Source of the DNA: Kiritimatiellia bacterium
Lineage (GTDB): Bacteria; Verrucomicrobiota; Kiritimatiellia; RFP12; UBA1067
Length of the DNA: 64,000 bases
Assembly: GCA_017405115.1 (NCBI GenBank)
Contig: JAFRBA010000056.1
Span: 94,059 to 158,058, forward strand
Direction: 5' to 3'
Positions within the stretch are counted from its first letter, which is position 1. Every line of letters begins with the position of its first letter. Positions 15,680 to 24,699 of this stretch are shown here, one piece after another. The notes beneath the pieces are model-generated. The model made no database searches, had not been told where the DNA came from, and worked only from the letters and a program-made list of their open reading frames with translations. The translations under genes were made by a program, and so were the position numbers.

Positions 15680-16420
15680 ATGTGCATGCTACATTTTAGG
15701 CATAGCGATTCAAGCGTGCGATATCGCAGCAGACCTGTCAAGGATGGGCCTGAAGCACGCATGCTTGAGACTTTTATGTCCCAATACGAGAAACGGTTGA
15801 AAGGTGACGGCGGCGACTATGCGATCTTCTACGAGCCGCAGATGCCAACTGGATACCCTGATTGCGTCATTGTGAAATTCGATGCTTCAGCCTATGACGG
15901 TTGGAGTAGAAACGCTGTACCATTGTCCGATACCGACCTGAAAATATTGCATGTCATTATCCGGTCGGGCGGGCTGACAGCAGGAACATTGGCACGTACA
16001 ATCGGATTTGAGCTGGATGCTGTAAATAGGGCTCTGTCGAATCTGCACGGGCGCGGTTTTGTAGAGGCACGTGGGTCCCGCTGGGTGGCGGCACCTCGCA
16101 AAAGATGTTCGGGGATACGCAACATCTTGTCGATTGAGGCGAAGATGTCTGATTGCAGCGGGGTACTTGACCAGGCGGTGTTGAACAAGACATTCGCAAA
16201 CTCGTCGTGCGTCCTCATGCCGACGAGACGCCCGTCACATGAGACGCTTTCAGTAGCCATGGAGACCGGTCTTGGAATCTATCTTCAGCCAGAGCAAGGG
16301 CATGCGGAACAGGTTCTTAAGCCCTGCTTGTACGGTGGCCTGAGAGCGTCATACGCGGTTTGGCGTTTGAACGAATGGATCGGGCGCAGACTTGCAAAAA
16401 CCAGGAGGAATACAAGATGA
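15680..16420 (+). CDS. Winged-helix protein of the defence operon, function unknown
   Basis: This 246-residue protein lies between hsdS and a kinase gene. Residues about 80-140 look like a winged helix (LSDTDLKILHVIIRSGGLTAGTLARTIGFELDAVNRALSNLHGRGFVE... with the wing SRWVAA). The N-terminal ~70 residues include EARMLETFMSQYEKRL and DYAIFYEPQ, which resembles a small alpha/beta domain. The C-terminal third has no recognised motif. The start at 15680 has GGAGGG eight bases upstream. The stop overlaps the kinase ATG (ATGA), so the two are translationally coupled. It could be a regulator or a DNA-sensing adaptor, and neither is proven. Confidence 0.6.
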   Translation: MCMLHFRHSDSSVRYRSRPVKDGPEARMLETFMSQYEKRLKGDGGDYAIFYEPQMPTGYPDCVIVKFDASAYDGWSRNAVPLSDTDLKILHVIIRSGGLTAGTLARTIGFELDAVNRALSNLHGRGFVEARGSRWVAAPRKRCSGIRNILSIEAKMSDCSGVLDQAVLNKTFANSSCVLMPTRRPSHETLSVAMETGLGIYLQPEQGHAEQVLKPCLYGGLRASYAVWRLNEWIGRRLAKTRRNTR

Positions 16421-17274
16421 GCGGATTCAAAATCGCAGTAGATCAAGTTCAGTTACAGTCGTCATTCCCTAGGCTTAGCGGTCTGCGGGTTTTGAAGAGC
16501 GGCGGGCAAAAGGATGTCTATGCGGCGGAGAGCGCCGACTACGGCCCTGTCGTCCTAAAGCTGATGCCGATAGGCCCAAACGGGCTGTCGCCACGTATTT
16601 GCCGCGAAATCGAGATTGTCACCTCGCGCACTTTCACGGGTGTGCCCCGGATATTCGAGCAAGGAACCGTTTCGGTTGGCAGCGTCGATGCCGCATTCAT
16701 CATTGAACAGCGGATCGAGGGAAGGGAACTGCGGGCAATTCTCGTGGACGAAGGCAAGCAGTCGAAGGAATTTGTCGTCGCGATGATGAAGTCGCTTCTT
16801 GTGACGCTTTGCGAATTAGAACAGAATAGGATTGTCCATCGAGACATCAAGCCGGACAACATTGTCGTTGATGGGGAGGGGAAGTTCTGGTTGTTGGATT
16901 TCGGGATCGCCCGCGATCTTGATGCGGTGTCCTTGACGATGACGAGCGAGAAAATGGGGCCTCTCTCGCCTGGTTATGCCGCGCCAGAGCAAGTGATGAA
17001 CTTCAAGCGCCAGATTGACACGCGGTCGGACTTGTTTTCTGTTGGTGTAACTGCGTATGAACTGCTGGCAGGGCGTCATCCGTTCGCGGTGGCCAATGCG
17101 AATCCGCTTGCCGTGATCGTCCAGTCGGTGACAACGGACGTCGATACGCTGGATATCGACGACGACCCCAAGGGTGAATTGGCGGCGTTTGTCAAGACGC
17201 TTATGAACAAACAGCAGACTTTTCGTCCGCCAACGGCGAAGATGGCGCTGGAATGGCTGAATTCCATATCGTGA
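16417..17274 (+). CDS. Serine/threonine protein kinase of the defence operon
   Basis: This is a 285-residue cytoplasmic Hanks-type kinase with every catalytic element visible: a glycine-rich loop (SGGQKDVYAA), the ATP-anchoring Lys in VVLKLMP near residue 48, HRDIKPDN (141-148), DFG (161-163) and AAPEQ. It is only the catalytic domain, with no membrane helix or sensor, so input must come from a partner. Overlap with the winged-helix gene (ATGA) and the later kinase-containing protein at 19030 suggest a phosphorylation cascade within the system. Active kinases also occur in Pgl (PglW) and in MADS-type defence. The start follows AGGAGG at the usual distance. Confidence 0.88.
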   Translation: MSGFKIAVDQVQLQSSFPRLSGLRVLKSGGQKDVYAAESADYGPVVLKLMPIGPNGLSPRICREIEIVTSRTFTGVPRIFEQGTVSVGSVDAAFIIEQRIEGRELRAILVDEGKQSKEFVVAMMKSLLVTLCELEQNRIVHRDIKPDNIVVDGEGKFWLLDFGIARDLDAVSLTMTSEKMGPLSPGYAAPEQVMNFKRQIDTRSDLFSVGVTAYELLAGRHPFAVANANPLAVIVQSVTTDVDTLDIDDDPKGELAAFVKTLMNKQQTFRPPTAKMALEWLNSIS

Positions 17275-17284
17275 GGGGGTGATG

Positions 17285-18472
17285 ATGAAACTCTTTTTCC
17301 AGTGCGGAAGTGGCGTCAAAAAGCTTTCAAAACGGCTGTCGGAGACAATGCCGGGAGGCACGTATATTCTGAGTCCCCGGGACTTGAGCCAGAAGAGTCA
17401 AGTTTCATTTGCAAAAGAATTGCGAAAGAGCGGCAACAGCACGTTGTTTGATCCGCAATTGTACGCGCCACACAGCGACAAGAAGAATTTTCAGACATAC
17501 ACCTACTGGCCGAAAGATTTCAATACGGCAGAGGCCCCTTGGAAAGAGATTGTCATCAGTCTTGCGGAATTCAACGAGGTGCTTGGAACCTCTGCGTATA
17601 TCTTGCCGGGGATGCCATGTGAGCATGTCGGCGGTACGTATCTTCGTCTGCACGAGAGCATTTTCGACGCTGCGTCTGACTTTGCTAACGAGAAATTGGC
17701 GACGGTCTGCCTGAAACAGAATGTCCTTCTTGATACGATGCAAGTGGAGAAATTGCTTGTTGCGACCGAACAGTGGCCCGTGGCGGGCGTTTATCTCATT
17801 GCGGAACATCCAGACGATGACTATTTTGTTGACAGTCCAGTATGGATGTTGAATCTTCTGAAGCTTTGTTCTGGCTTGACCATCCAGAGGAAGAAAGTCG
17901 TCCTTGGCTACTCGAACCACCAGATGCTTCCTGTGGCTTGCGCGGGTGTTCATGCCATTGCATCCGGCAATTGGATGAACGCACGTTCGTTCACATTCGA
18001 CAAGTTCTTCGATTCGGATGAAATCAAGCGCCATAAAATGTGGTATTATGCGCCACAGGCATACACGGAATTCTCTCCTGCATACCTTGATCTTGCCAAA
18101 AATGTGGGTAAATTGCCAATACTGGCACCTCCCAATGGCGTTGACACGCCGGCGTCGATACTTTTCTCGGGAGCGATGCCCTCGTCCGTCAACTATACGA
18201 ACGAGATGTCCTTTTGGCATTACCTGTACTGCCTGGACCGACAGGTGAGGGAGGTCTCCGCTCCGTATACATTCCAAGGACGAGTGGCCAAATGCCGTGA
18301 ATCCGCCGAGGCGGCCAAGAAGAGACTTGAGTTCCTGCACAAATACCGTATCAATGGACAGAATAGAGATTTCTTGGATTATTTTGACGTAAATGCCACG
18401 GCTCTTGATCTTTTTGAGAGCCAGGCTGGCGCACTCCTATCACGCATGAATCATCTATATAGGGAAGCATGA
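17285..18472 (+). CDS. Conserved hypothetical protein of the defence operon
   Basis: This protein of 395 residues is of unrecognised function. It begins MKLFFQCGSGVKKLSKRL and reads like a compact alpha/beta enzyme, with alternating hydrophobic strands (TYILSPRDL, KEIVISLAEF, AGVYLIAEHPDDDYF, KKVVLGYSNHQ, GVHAIASGNWMNARSF, WYYAPQAYTEFSP) in the rhythm of a TIM barrel. The blocks GGTYILSPRDL, LFDPQLY and HAIASGNWMNARSF might allow recognition by profile search. A distant tRNA-guanine-transglycosylase-like barrel is one possibility but I cannot confirm it. ATG codons at 17282 and 17285 and a GTG at 17279 are all possible starts. 17285 has the best spacing from the GAGGGGG site. Confidence 0.55.
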   Translation: MKLFFQCGSGVKKLSKRLSETMPGGTYILSPRDLSQKSQVSFAKELRKSGNSTLFDPQLYAPHSDKKNFQTYTYWPKDFNTAEAPWKEIVISLAEFNEVLGTSAYILPGMPCEHVGGTYLRLHESIFDAASDFANEKLATVCLKQNVLLDTMQVEKLLVATEQWPVAGVYLIAEHPDDDYFVDSPVWMLNLLKLCSGLTIQRKKVVLGYSNHQMLPVACAGVHAIASGNWMNARSFTFDKFFDSDEIKRHKMWYYAPQAYTEFSPAYLDLAKNVGKLPILAPPNGVDTPASILFSGAMPSSVNYTNEMSFWHYLYCLDRQVREVSAPYTFQGRVAKCRESAEAAKKRLEFLHKYRINGQNRDFLDYFDVNATALDLFESQAGALLSRMNHLYREA

Positions 18473-18473
18473 A

Positions 18474-19008
18474 ATGGCCGTTGCAGAGTACATGGAACTC
18501 ACTGGGGTTAAGCGAAATACGGCGACGGCGGACCTTGTTGCGCTGGCGAAGGCGGGTGTGGTCAAGCGCGTTGGCGCGGGACGCGGTGCAACATACGTTC
18601 TTCAGAAATGCACAATAAATGCACAAAATGCACAATCCAATGTCAATGCGGCGAAAAAGAGCGTGAATATTGTGGAAAATGGCAGAATATATGCTGAAAA
18701 TGGCAGACTAGGAGATGGAATAAATGAGGGAATAACGGGTCATGATGCCGCAAATGAGGGAATAACGAGTGGGGATAATGTTCGTCCGGACAATAAGCTG
18801 GACAATAATCGGACAATAAACCGGACATTAGATGATGTTGTCATTGAAGTGATTAGAATGTCACCTGGGATAAACAGAGCTGGGGTTACTTACGGAGGCG
18901 GTTGGCAGACGGAGATCCGTTGTCGCCGAGGCAATTGCAAGGCTGAAGGTTGCTGGCAAGATTGAGTATCGCGGCAGTAAGAAAACGGGTGGGTATTTCG
19001 CGCTATGA
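18474..19008 (+). pseudogene. Truncated, frameshifted AlbA/Fic-type C-terminal winged-helix remnant
   Basis: The frame from 18474 begins directly within a winged helix (VAEYMELTGVKRNTATADLVALAKAGVVKRVG), as found at the C-terminus of AlbA_2 (RecG-like) or Fic-type regulators. The N-terminal domains are missing. Near 18876-18882 the frame breaks. In the original frame translation ends at 18965. In the +1 frame the normal family ending follows (TEAVGRRRSVVAEAIARL, then KIEYRGSKKTGGYF) to a stop at 19008. One lost base restores a continuous domain. The Asn-rich centre is repetitive (ENGRIYAENGRLGDG, DNKLDNNRTINRT). It sits between intact defence genes and splits the island into two blocks. Confidence 0.7.
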
Positions 19009-19029
19009 TAGACACGTAGGAGTGAACTT

Positions 19030-22000
19030 ATGGCAAAGGTCATCTATTCGTCGTTTGTAGATCGGGATGCGGCTCAGGTCGGTGAGCGCCGGCTGGTGAA
19101 GTTCTTGGAGGAGAGGCTTCCCAATTCCTACATGATCATTCCGAACGCGGAATACCCGAGCAATTTCTGCGGCGTGGTGCAATGCTGGGAATATGACTGT
19201 ATCGTGGTGGCGCCGCACGGAATCTACAACATCGAGAACAAGGACTGGCGGGGGGATGTCGGCGGAACGGACCAGGTGTGGTATCACAATGGGGTTCGGT
19301 GCAACAATCCGCTCAAGACATGTCGGCACAAGACAGGCGTGCTTGTGGGATTGTTGAAGGACTACGACCCTGCACTTAGGGCGGCCTGGGTCGATTCGCT
19401 TGTTACACTCTCCAATCCACACCAGACCGATAAGCATGGGTTCAGCAAGTCCAGCCATTCGTACGATCGCATCTTCATTCTCGGGGACGAACTCATCGCG
19501 CATCTGACCGATCCGGCGAGAATCGGAAAAACCGAGAACTGCATCTTGCATCTAATGAGCAAACTGATGAACTGCCTCGTCTGGGAGGATCGCGATCTTC
19601 CGTCCGCGGGCAGCCAGTCGAACATCCTTGAGTTCTCCATCAAGACGCTGGTGCACGACGAGACGCCCGAGAAGCCGTGGCGCGAGTACATCGCCGAGAC
19701 GCAGGGACTCGTCAAGACGGAGAAGGTCATTCGCGCTTATCGGCTCGACCCGCCTGCGCTCACGGAGGGCGAGCGACGGGTCCGGACGGAGCAGATCCGC
19801 AACCAGAGCTATGCGCTGGAGAAGGTCGGAGCGCACCCGAACATCTTCCCGACCGATTCGCGCATCATGGAAAGCGCACAGCAGTTCTTCGAGATTTTCG
19901 ACTATCTGCCGGGAGCAACGTTGCGCGAGGTCTGGAAGAAGCGAGAACTGACGTGCGAAGAGAAGCTTGAGATCGTCTTCGGGCTGTGCGCGGCGCTCAA
20001 GGCTGCGCATGAAGCGAAGGTCATCCACCGCGCGGTGTGTCCGGAAAACGTGATCTACAATTCCAGAGTCGCCCGGCTCGCTAATTTCTCCGGCGCGTTC
20101 TTCGACGAGCATGTACAGGCGGGCTTCACGATTCCGCGCCCAATAGACGAGAGCACGGTGTCGGCCTACGATGCGCCAGAACTCGCCGAACACAAGATGA
20201 CCGCGGCGAGCGACATATATTCCTTTGGCGTCCTGTTGTATGAGCTGTATCTCGGAAAGGTGCCGGTCGCGAACTTTTACCAGTTGAACCAGCTTGGGGG
20301 AGCGTTGCCCGACAATCTGATGCCGACGAAGGTCAACGTTCTTCTGCCGCCTTGGCTCGACACGGTTGTCCGCAAGTCGGTGGTGCTTGACCCGAATGGC
20401 CGGTGGCAGAGCGTTTCCGAGATTCACGACTTCATACGGAGCGAAATCAGCGCGTCCGTCACGCCGGGCACGAGAGAGGTTGCGGCGACGGCGGAACAGG
20501 AGCTGGCGCCTGGGATGATGGCCACGCCAGAGCTGTTCCTCGTCGAACAGCTGGGATCCGGCGGGTACTCGAAGGTCTTCAGGGCGCACCACCGGCTGCA
20601 GGACTGCGATTTTGCGCTTAAGGTGTATAACGAGAGCGTGTCCATCCGCAGCGCGACGGACGAATACAGGGTCTTGAGCGCGCTTAGCCACAAGAACATC
20701 GTGAAGTTCGTCTACAACGGACTGACGAACAACGGACGGTTCTACACGATGATGGAACTTGTGAAGGGGCCGAACCTCTCCAAGTTCACGGGGCAGGGCG
20801 ATCTGCACCTGCCCTTGCGAGACGTCTACCGGCTTGCGGACAATGTGCTTGACGCCCTGACATATCTCCAGTCGATGAAGGCGCCGGTGTTCCATCGCGA
20901 CATCAAGCCGCAGAACATCCTTCACGACGAGGCGCGAGACCAGTTTGTGCTGACCGATTTCAACATCTCGGCTGTTGCGGACGCCGACAGTGATCTTGTC
21001 GGGACTCAGCCGTACATTCCGCCGGACCTGATTCGCGACGGCACGAAAGTCAACTGGGACAAGAGCGCGGATCCTTTTGCCTTCGGCATTACGCTCTACG
21101 AACTCGTCTGTCGGGCGTATCCGTGGTCTGGCGTCCGGATGCCGCAGCTTGGCGTCAAGCCTGAGGATCCGCGGAAGCACAATCCGAAGGTCAGCCCCGC
21201 GTTTGCCGCGTTCCTCTTGAAGAGCATTGGTTGCGCGCGAGACGCGCGCTTTGCGAATGCCCGGGAGATGTGGGACGCATTGAAGGCCATCGGCCCCGAG
21301 GGAATTTGGGCGAACGTGCAGCGGGCGGTTCCCAGTGACGCGGGTGAAGTCGAGACCGGGGAGTTCGTCCGATATCTCAACACGCTTTACAGCCAGAGCA
21401 AGTTCGGTAACTGCGGGACGAGGTGTGCGGCGGAGGCGAACCCCCTTGACGAGGCAACCTACATCCAGACGAAGCTAGACACGAAGCTCCTGACGGCGAT
21501 TTGCGACGGTACCTACAAGCTGGTGATCATCACTGGCAACGCGGGCGACGGCAAGACGGCGTTCCTTCGCAAGATCGAGGCTGGGGCTGAGAATGTCAAG
21601 AGACTCGAGCATTCCAACGGCGCGACGTTCACGATCGCGGGAATTCCATTCGAGAGCAACTACGACGGCTCGCAGGATGAGGAAGCCAAGGTGAACGACG
21701 ACGTCCTTATGGCCTTCTTCCGTCCGTTTGCCGGGCTCGAGGATTTTTCGGAGGCGAACGAAGGGCGCGTGATCGCCATCAACGAGGGCAAGCTCGCGGA
21801 TTTTCTTGCAAAGGAGAAGTCGCTTGCCGCGCTGAGCGATGTAATCGACAGGTATTTCAACTCCGAAGGGAAGGTCGAGTTGCCGAAGGGGCTGATGGTG
21901 ATAAATCTCAACCTTCGAAGCGTCACGGCTCCTGACGAGGACGGAGAGTCGCTGTTCCGCAAGCAGCTCCGGGCGTTCTGTGATTCGAGATTCTGGAGCC

Positions 22001-23139
22001 GCTGTGCCGAGTGTCCGTGCCGCAAGTACTGTTTCATCAGGTACAATGTGCAGACCATGATAGATCCAGCGTCAGGCGAGGCCGTTGTGACGCGGCTTGA
22101 ATGGCTGCTTCGGATGGTCGGCTATCGTCGCGAACTGCATCTCACCATACGCGACATCAGGAGCTTCATTTCTTTTCTGATCACCGCAGACGAACGTTGC
22201 GAGAATGTGCAGAGGCTGTATTTGCAAACGAAGGACTCTTCTCCGGAGAGATACTGGATGCATTTCTACTTCAACATTCTCGCCGATGACGGAATCCCGT
22301 CTCAGGATCGGCTGGTGAGCCTGGTTAGGGAAACCGATGTCGCCCGAGTGGCGATTCCGAACATCGACCGCGATCTGTATTTCAACCTTCATGACGGGAA
22401 GAACTACAACGGTTTCGACGTCCGCGACTGCGACATACTCGAGGACTTCAACAGGGTCAAGCGGGAGAACTCCGTCCGAGGCGCGGACGAGCGACTTGTC
22501 CGAAAGCTGAAGATGCGGCATCGCATCCAGATCCGGCATCATTTCTTCGAGGGGGACTTCGACGCGTATGGAGCGAGGCAGGGGTTTTTCGCACGGCTGC
22601 CCTACCGTTCGCTTTCGGACTTCCGCGAGCTTCTGTCCAACACGGACGCCGAGAAGCTGGTCGAGTCGAAGGCGGCGCTTGCGGCGGCGGTCTCGCTGAG
22701 CGAGGGGTGCAAGTCCGGGAGGTTCGCGAAAAAGTACCTCCTGTTGGCCTCGTCCCATGTCTCCGATCCGCGAGCAAGGACCTATCGGCGCTTCAAGCTT
22801 GAGGATTTCGAGCTGATAATCGAGAAGCCGGGGCACTTGGTCTCGTTCATCGAGTACGAAAACGACAGCATTCTGTTCCGCAGTAAGTCCGATCCCAGCG
22901 TTCGCCTGGCGGTCACGCTTGACTTATACGAGATGCTTGAGTACATCAAACGTGGGTATTCGCCGTCGGTGAACGACCTCCAGGGCCATTTCCTCGAGCT
23001 CAAGGTGTTCAAGACGTTGCTTGAGAACAAGCGCTACGACGAGATCTTGGTGACGAGGAACGACCGGGATTTCAATCTGGTGTCCCTTGATTCCCAGACA
23101 AACAGAATCAGCGTGAAGCCGTTGGCAGAGGAGGTGTAA
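19030..23139 (+). CDS. NERD - pseudokinase - Ser/Thr kinase - P-loop ATPase fusion
   Basis: This 1369-residue cytoplasmic protein has four parts. Residues about 10-130 are a NERD nuclease-related domain (GERRLVKFLEERLPNSY, DCIVVAPHGIYNIENKDW). About 220-480 is a kinase fold whose catalytic HRD is HRA (HRAVCPEN, 333-340) and whose DFG is NFS, so it is a pseudokinase. About 505-750 is a second kinase with GSGGYSKVF, ALK, HRDIKPQN (622-629) and DFN in place of DFG. From about 800 an ATPase begins, with Walker A GNAGDGKT near 836 and a Cys cluster CAECPCRKYC. NERD plus kinase recalls PglW, while the ATPase part recalls DptF. The ORF has AGGAG before ATG and is followed four bases later by the next gene. 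A signalling or sensor ATPase role is inferred. Confidence 0.8.
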   Translation: MAKVIYSSFVDRDAAQVGERRLVKFLEERLPNSYMIIPNAEYPSNFCGVVQCWEYDCIVVAPHGIYNIENKDWRGDVGGTDQVWYHNGVRCNNPLKTCRHKTGVLVGLLKDYDPALRAAWVDSLVTLSNPHQTDKHGFSKSSHSYDRIFILGDELIAHLTDPARIGKTENCILHLMSKLMNCLVWEDRDLPSAGSQSNILEFSIKTLVHDETPEKPWREYIAETQGLVKTEKVIRAYRLDPPALTEGERRVRTEQIRNQSYALEKVGAHPNIFPTDSRIMESAQQFFEIFDYLPGATLREVWKKRELTCEEKLEIVFGLCAALKAAHEAKVIHRAVCPENVIYNSRVARLANFSGAFFDEHVQAGFTIPRPIDESTVSAYDAPELAEHKMTAASDIYSFGVLLYELYLGKVPVANFYQLNQLGGALPDNLMPTKVNVLLPPWLDTVVRKSVVLDPNGRWQSVSEIHDFIRSEISASVTPGTREVAATAEQELAPGMMATPELFLVEQLGSGGYSKVFRAHHRLQDCDFALKVYNESVSIRSATDEYRVLSALSHKNIVKFVYNGLTNNGRFYTMMELVKGPNLSKFTGQGDLHLPLRDVYRLADNVLDALTYLQSMKAPVFHRDIKPQNILHDEARDQFVLTDFNISAVADADSDLVGTQPYIPPDLIRDGTKVNWDKSADPFAFGITLYELVCRAYPWSGVRMPQLGVKPEDPRKHNPKVSPAFAAFLLKSIGCARDARFANAREMWDALKAIGPEGIWANVQRAVPSDAGEVETGEFVRYLNTLYSQSKFGNCGTRCAAEANPLDEATYIQTKLDTKLLTAICDGTYKLVIITGNAGDGKTAFLRKIEAGAENVKRLEHSNGATFTIAGIPFESNYDGSQDEEAKVNDDVLMAFFRPFAGLEDFSEANEGRVIAINEGKLADFLAKEKSLAALSDVIDRYFNSEGKVELPKGLMVINLNLRSVTAPDEDGESLFRKQLRAFCDSRFWSRCAECPCRKYCFIRYNVQTMIDPASGEAVVTRLEWLLRMVGYRRELHLTIRDIRSFISFLITADERCENVQRLYLQTKDSSPERYWMHFYFNILADDGIPSQDRLVSLVRETDVARVAIPNIDRDLYFNLHDGKNYNGFDVRDCDILEDFNRVKRENSVRGADERLVRKLKMRHRIQIRHHFFEGDFDAYGARQGFFARLPYRSLSDFRELLSNTDAEKLVESKAALAAAVSLSEGCKSGRFAKKYLLLASSHVSDPRARTYRRFKLEDFELIIEKPGHLVSFIEYENDSILFRSKSDPSVRLAVTLDLYEMLEYIKRGYSPSVNDLQGHFLELKVFKTLLENKRYDEILVTRNDRDFNLVSLDSQTNRISVKPLAEEV

Positions 23140-23142
23140 GTC

Positions 23143-24696
23143 ATGGCCGTGCATCTCAACAAGGAAGAGTCGGTTTTCCGCAACGAGCTTGTTTTTGCGC
23201 CAGACGCAAAGGCGGTGAATCTCGAGAACACGCTCACCAACCTGTTCATGCAGATTCGCTACGACGGGAACCGCGTCAAGTCGAAGGTCCGCAGTGAGCA
23301 CACGCTCGATTCGCTGTACGGCTACATGTGCGCCTGCGAGCGGGACGGAAGCATGTCTGGCGTGGCGGAGAACAAGGACGCGGTCGAGGCATGGCTGCGC
23401 TGCAACCTGGCCAACTTGGTGTTTCGCGGCAATCTTTCGAAGGAGAAGCTTTCGTCGCTTCGTCCAATGCACCTTGAGGCGTTCAGGATCCGCAACCTTA
23501 AGCATACGCGCGACTACTTCACGGCCGACCAGGTGTATCAGATGCTGAAGTCCAGGCCTGAGATACTCGCCAGACTGAAGGAGTATCTGGCCCGGGGATT
23601 TGACCCGGCGACGAACTTCATCACGCAGGGGCAGCAGCTGGACATTGACACCGTGGCGATTCTCCATCTGGTCAAGAACGTGAAGATGGATGTCCGTTCG
23701 ACGACCAGGCTTAGGCAAACGACGCCGTTCCTGAAGAGACAGGCCGAACTGTTCTGCGATGACGTCCTGCGTCTTCTCTGGTATCAGGATGTCGTTCCTA
23801 AGTCCGTGATGATCGAATATCTCAGGGTGCTTGTGGGGTTCCACCTCGCCCTCTATGCCTACAGGCTGATTGCGCTGATGCCGAAGATGGCAGTGGAAGG
23901 CAGCCGGGACGTGGTGGACGACTGGAGCATGGTCGTGGATGCGAGCGGCCGGCTCGACAGCCCTCTTGAGGCGGTGGCGTGTGCGGACGTAGAGCGCAGC
24001 ATAAACGGCCTCAACGACTATTTCAGGGCGATTTTCGCTTTCAACGTCGTGCAGAGCAAGCTTCAGAACACTGGGCATGAAGACGATGTCGATTACATTC
24101 TGCGCGAGCTCAAGGAGCGGCCTGCCGACCTGCTGGCGTATGCGAAAATGAGGATGGACGATGTATTCCGCAGATTCTCGGAAGACGAGGAGGAGGAGGA
24201 GTCGGATCTTCGCCGGCACATCCAGTACGAAAAAGACGACTTCGAGAGGTACGTTGCGATACTGACGCGGGTCAAGGGCCCGTACCAGTACAAGTTCTAC
24301 CAGAAGTTTCTTGATAACGTGTCGATGAAGAACTCTGACAGCGCGTTTATGTCGGGTGGTAGGAGCACGAAGCACGCCCGACGCGGCGTATTGGGCGCCA
24401 AGCTTGCGGAACTCCTTGTGCAGCTGCTGGTCCTCAAGGAGCGGGCAGGCGAAGGCGGATTTGAGACAAGGGCGCTTTCGGTTTCGGAGCTGATCCGCGC
24501 GATCAGGGATCGTTATGGGCTGATCATCGACGGGACGCACGAGGATCGTTTCTCAAAGTCAGATGTGCAGACCCAGCTCGCGTTCCGGGCGAATGTCGAG
24601 GCGTTCAAGGACAAGCTTCGTCAGATAGGGTTTTACACAGATTTGAGCGACGCTGGAACGCTACAGAAAATCCGTCCACGTTACAACAAGGCGTAA
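23143..24696 (+). CDS. Conserved hypothetical protein in the DptG-like position
   Basis: This is a 517-residue mostly helical cytoplasmic protein with no recognised catalytic motif. It lies between the kinase/ATPase gene (4-base gap) and the HerA-like gene (4-base gap), so the three are one translation block. In DptFGH-type phosphorothioation-dependent restriction the same order is DptF ATPase, DptG (a helical protein of about 430-450 residues), DptH (about 1700 residues). This protein takes the DptG place by position and character, though I could not confirm homology. An acidic run EDEEEEESDLRR lies near residue 350. A structural or scaffold role for the neighbouring ATPases is a reasonable guess. 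Confidence 0.55.
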   Translation: MAVHLNKEESVFRNELVFAPDAKAVNLENTLTNLFMQIRYDGNRVKSKVRSEHTLDSLYGYMCACERDGSMSGVAENKDAVEAWLRCNLANLVFRGNLSKEKLSSLRPMHLEAFRIRNLKHTRDYFTADQVYQMLKSRPEILARLKEYLARGFDPATNFITQGQQLDIDTVAILHLVKNVKMDVRSTTRLRQTTPFLKRQAELFCDDVLRLLWYQDVVPKSVMIEYLRVLVGFHLALYAYRLIALMPKMAVEGSRDVVDDWSMVVDASGRLDSPLEAVACADVERSINGLNDYFRAIFAFNVVQSKLQNTGHEDDVDYILRELKERPADLLAYAKMRMDDVFRRFSEDEEEEESDLRRHIQYEKDDFERYVAILTRVKGPYQYKFYQKFLDNVSMKNSDSAFMSGGRSTKHARRGVLGAKLAELLVQLLVLKERAGEGGFETRALSVSELIRAIRDRYGLIIDGTHEDRFSKSDVQTQLAFRANVEAFKDKLRQIGFYTDLSDAGTLQKIRPRYNKA

Positions 24697-24699
24697 GTC

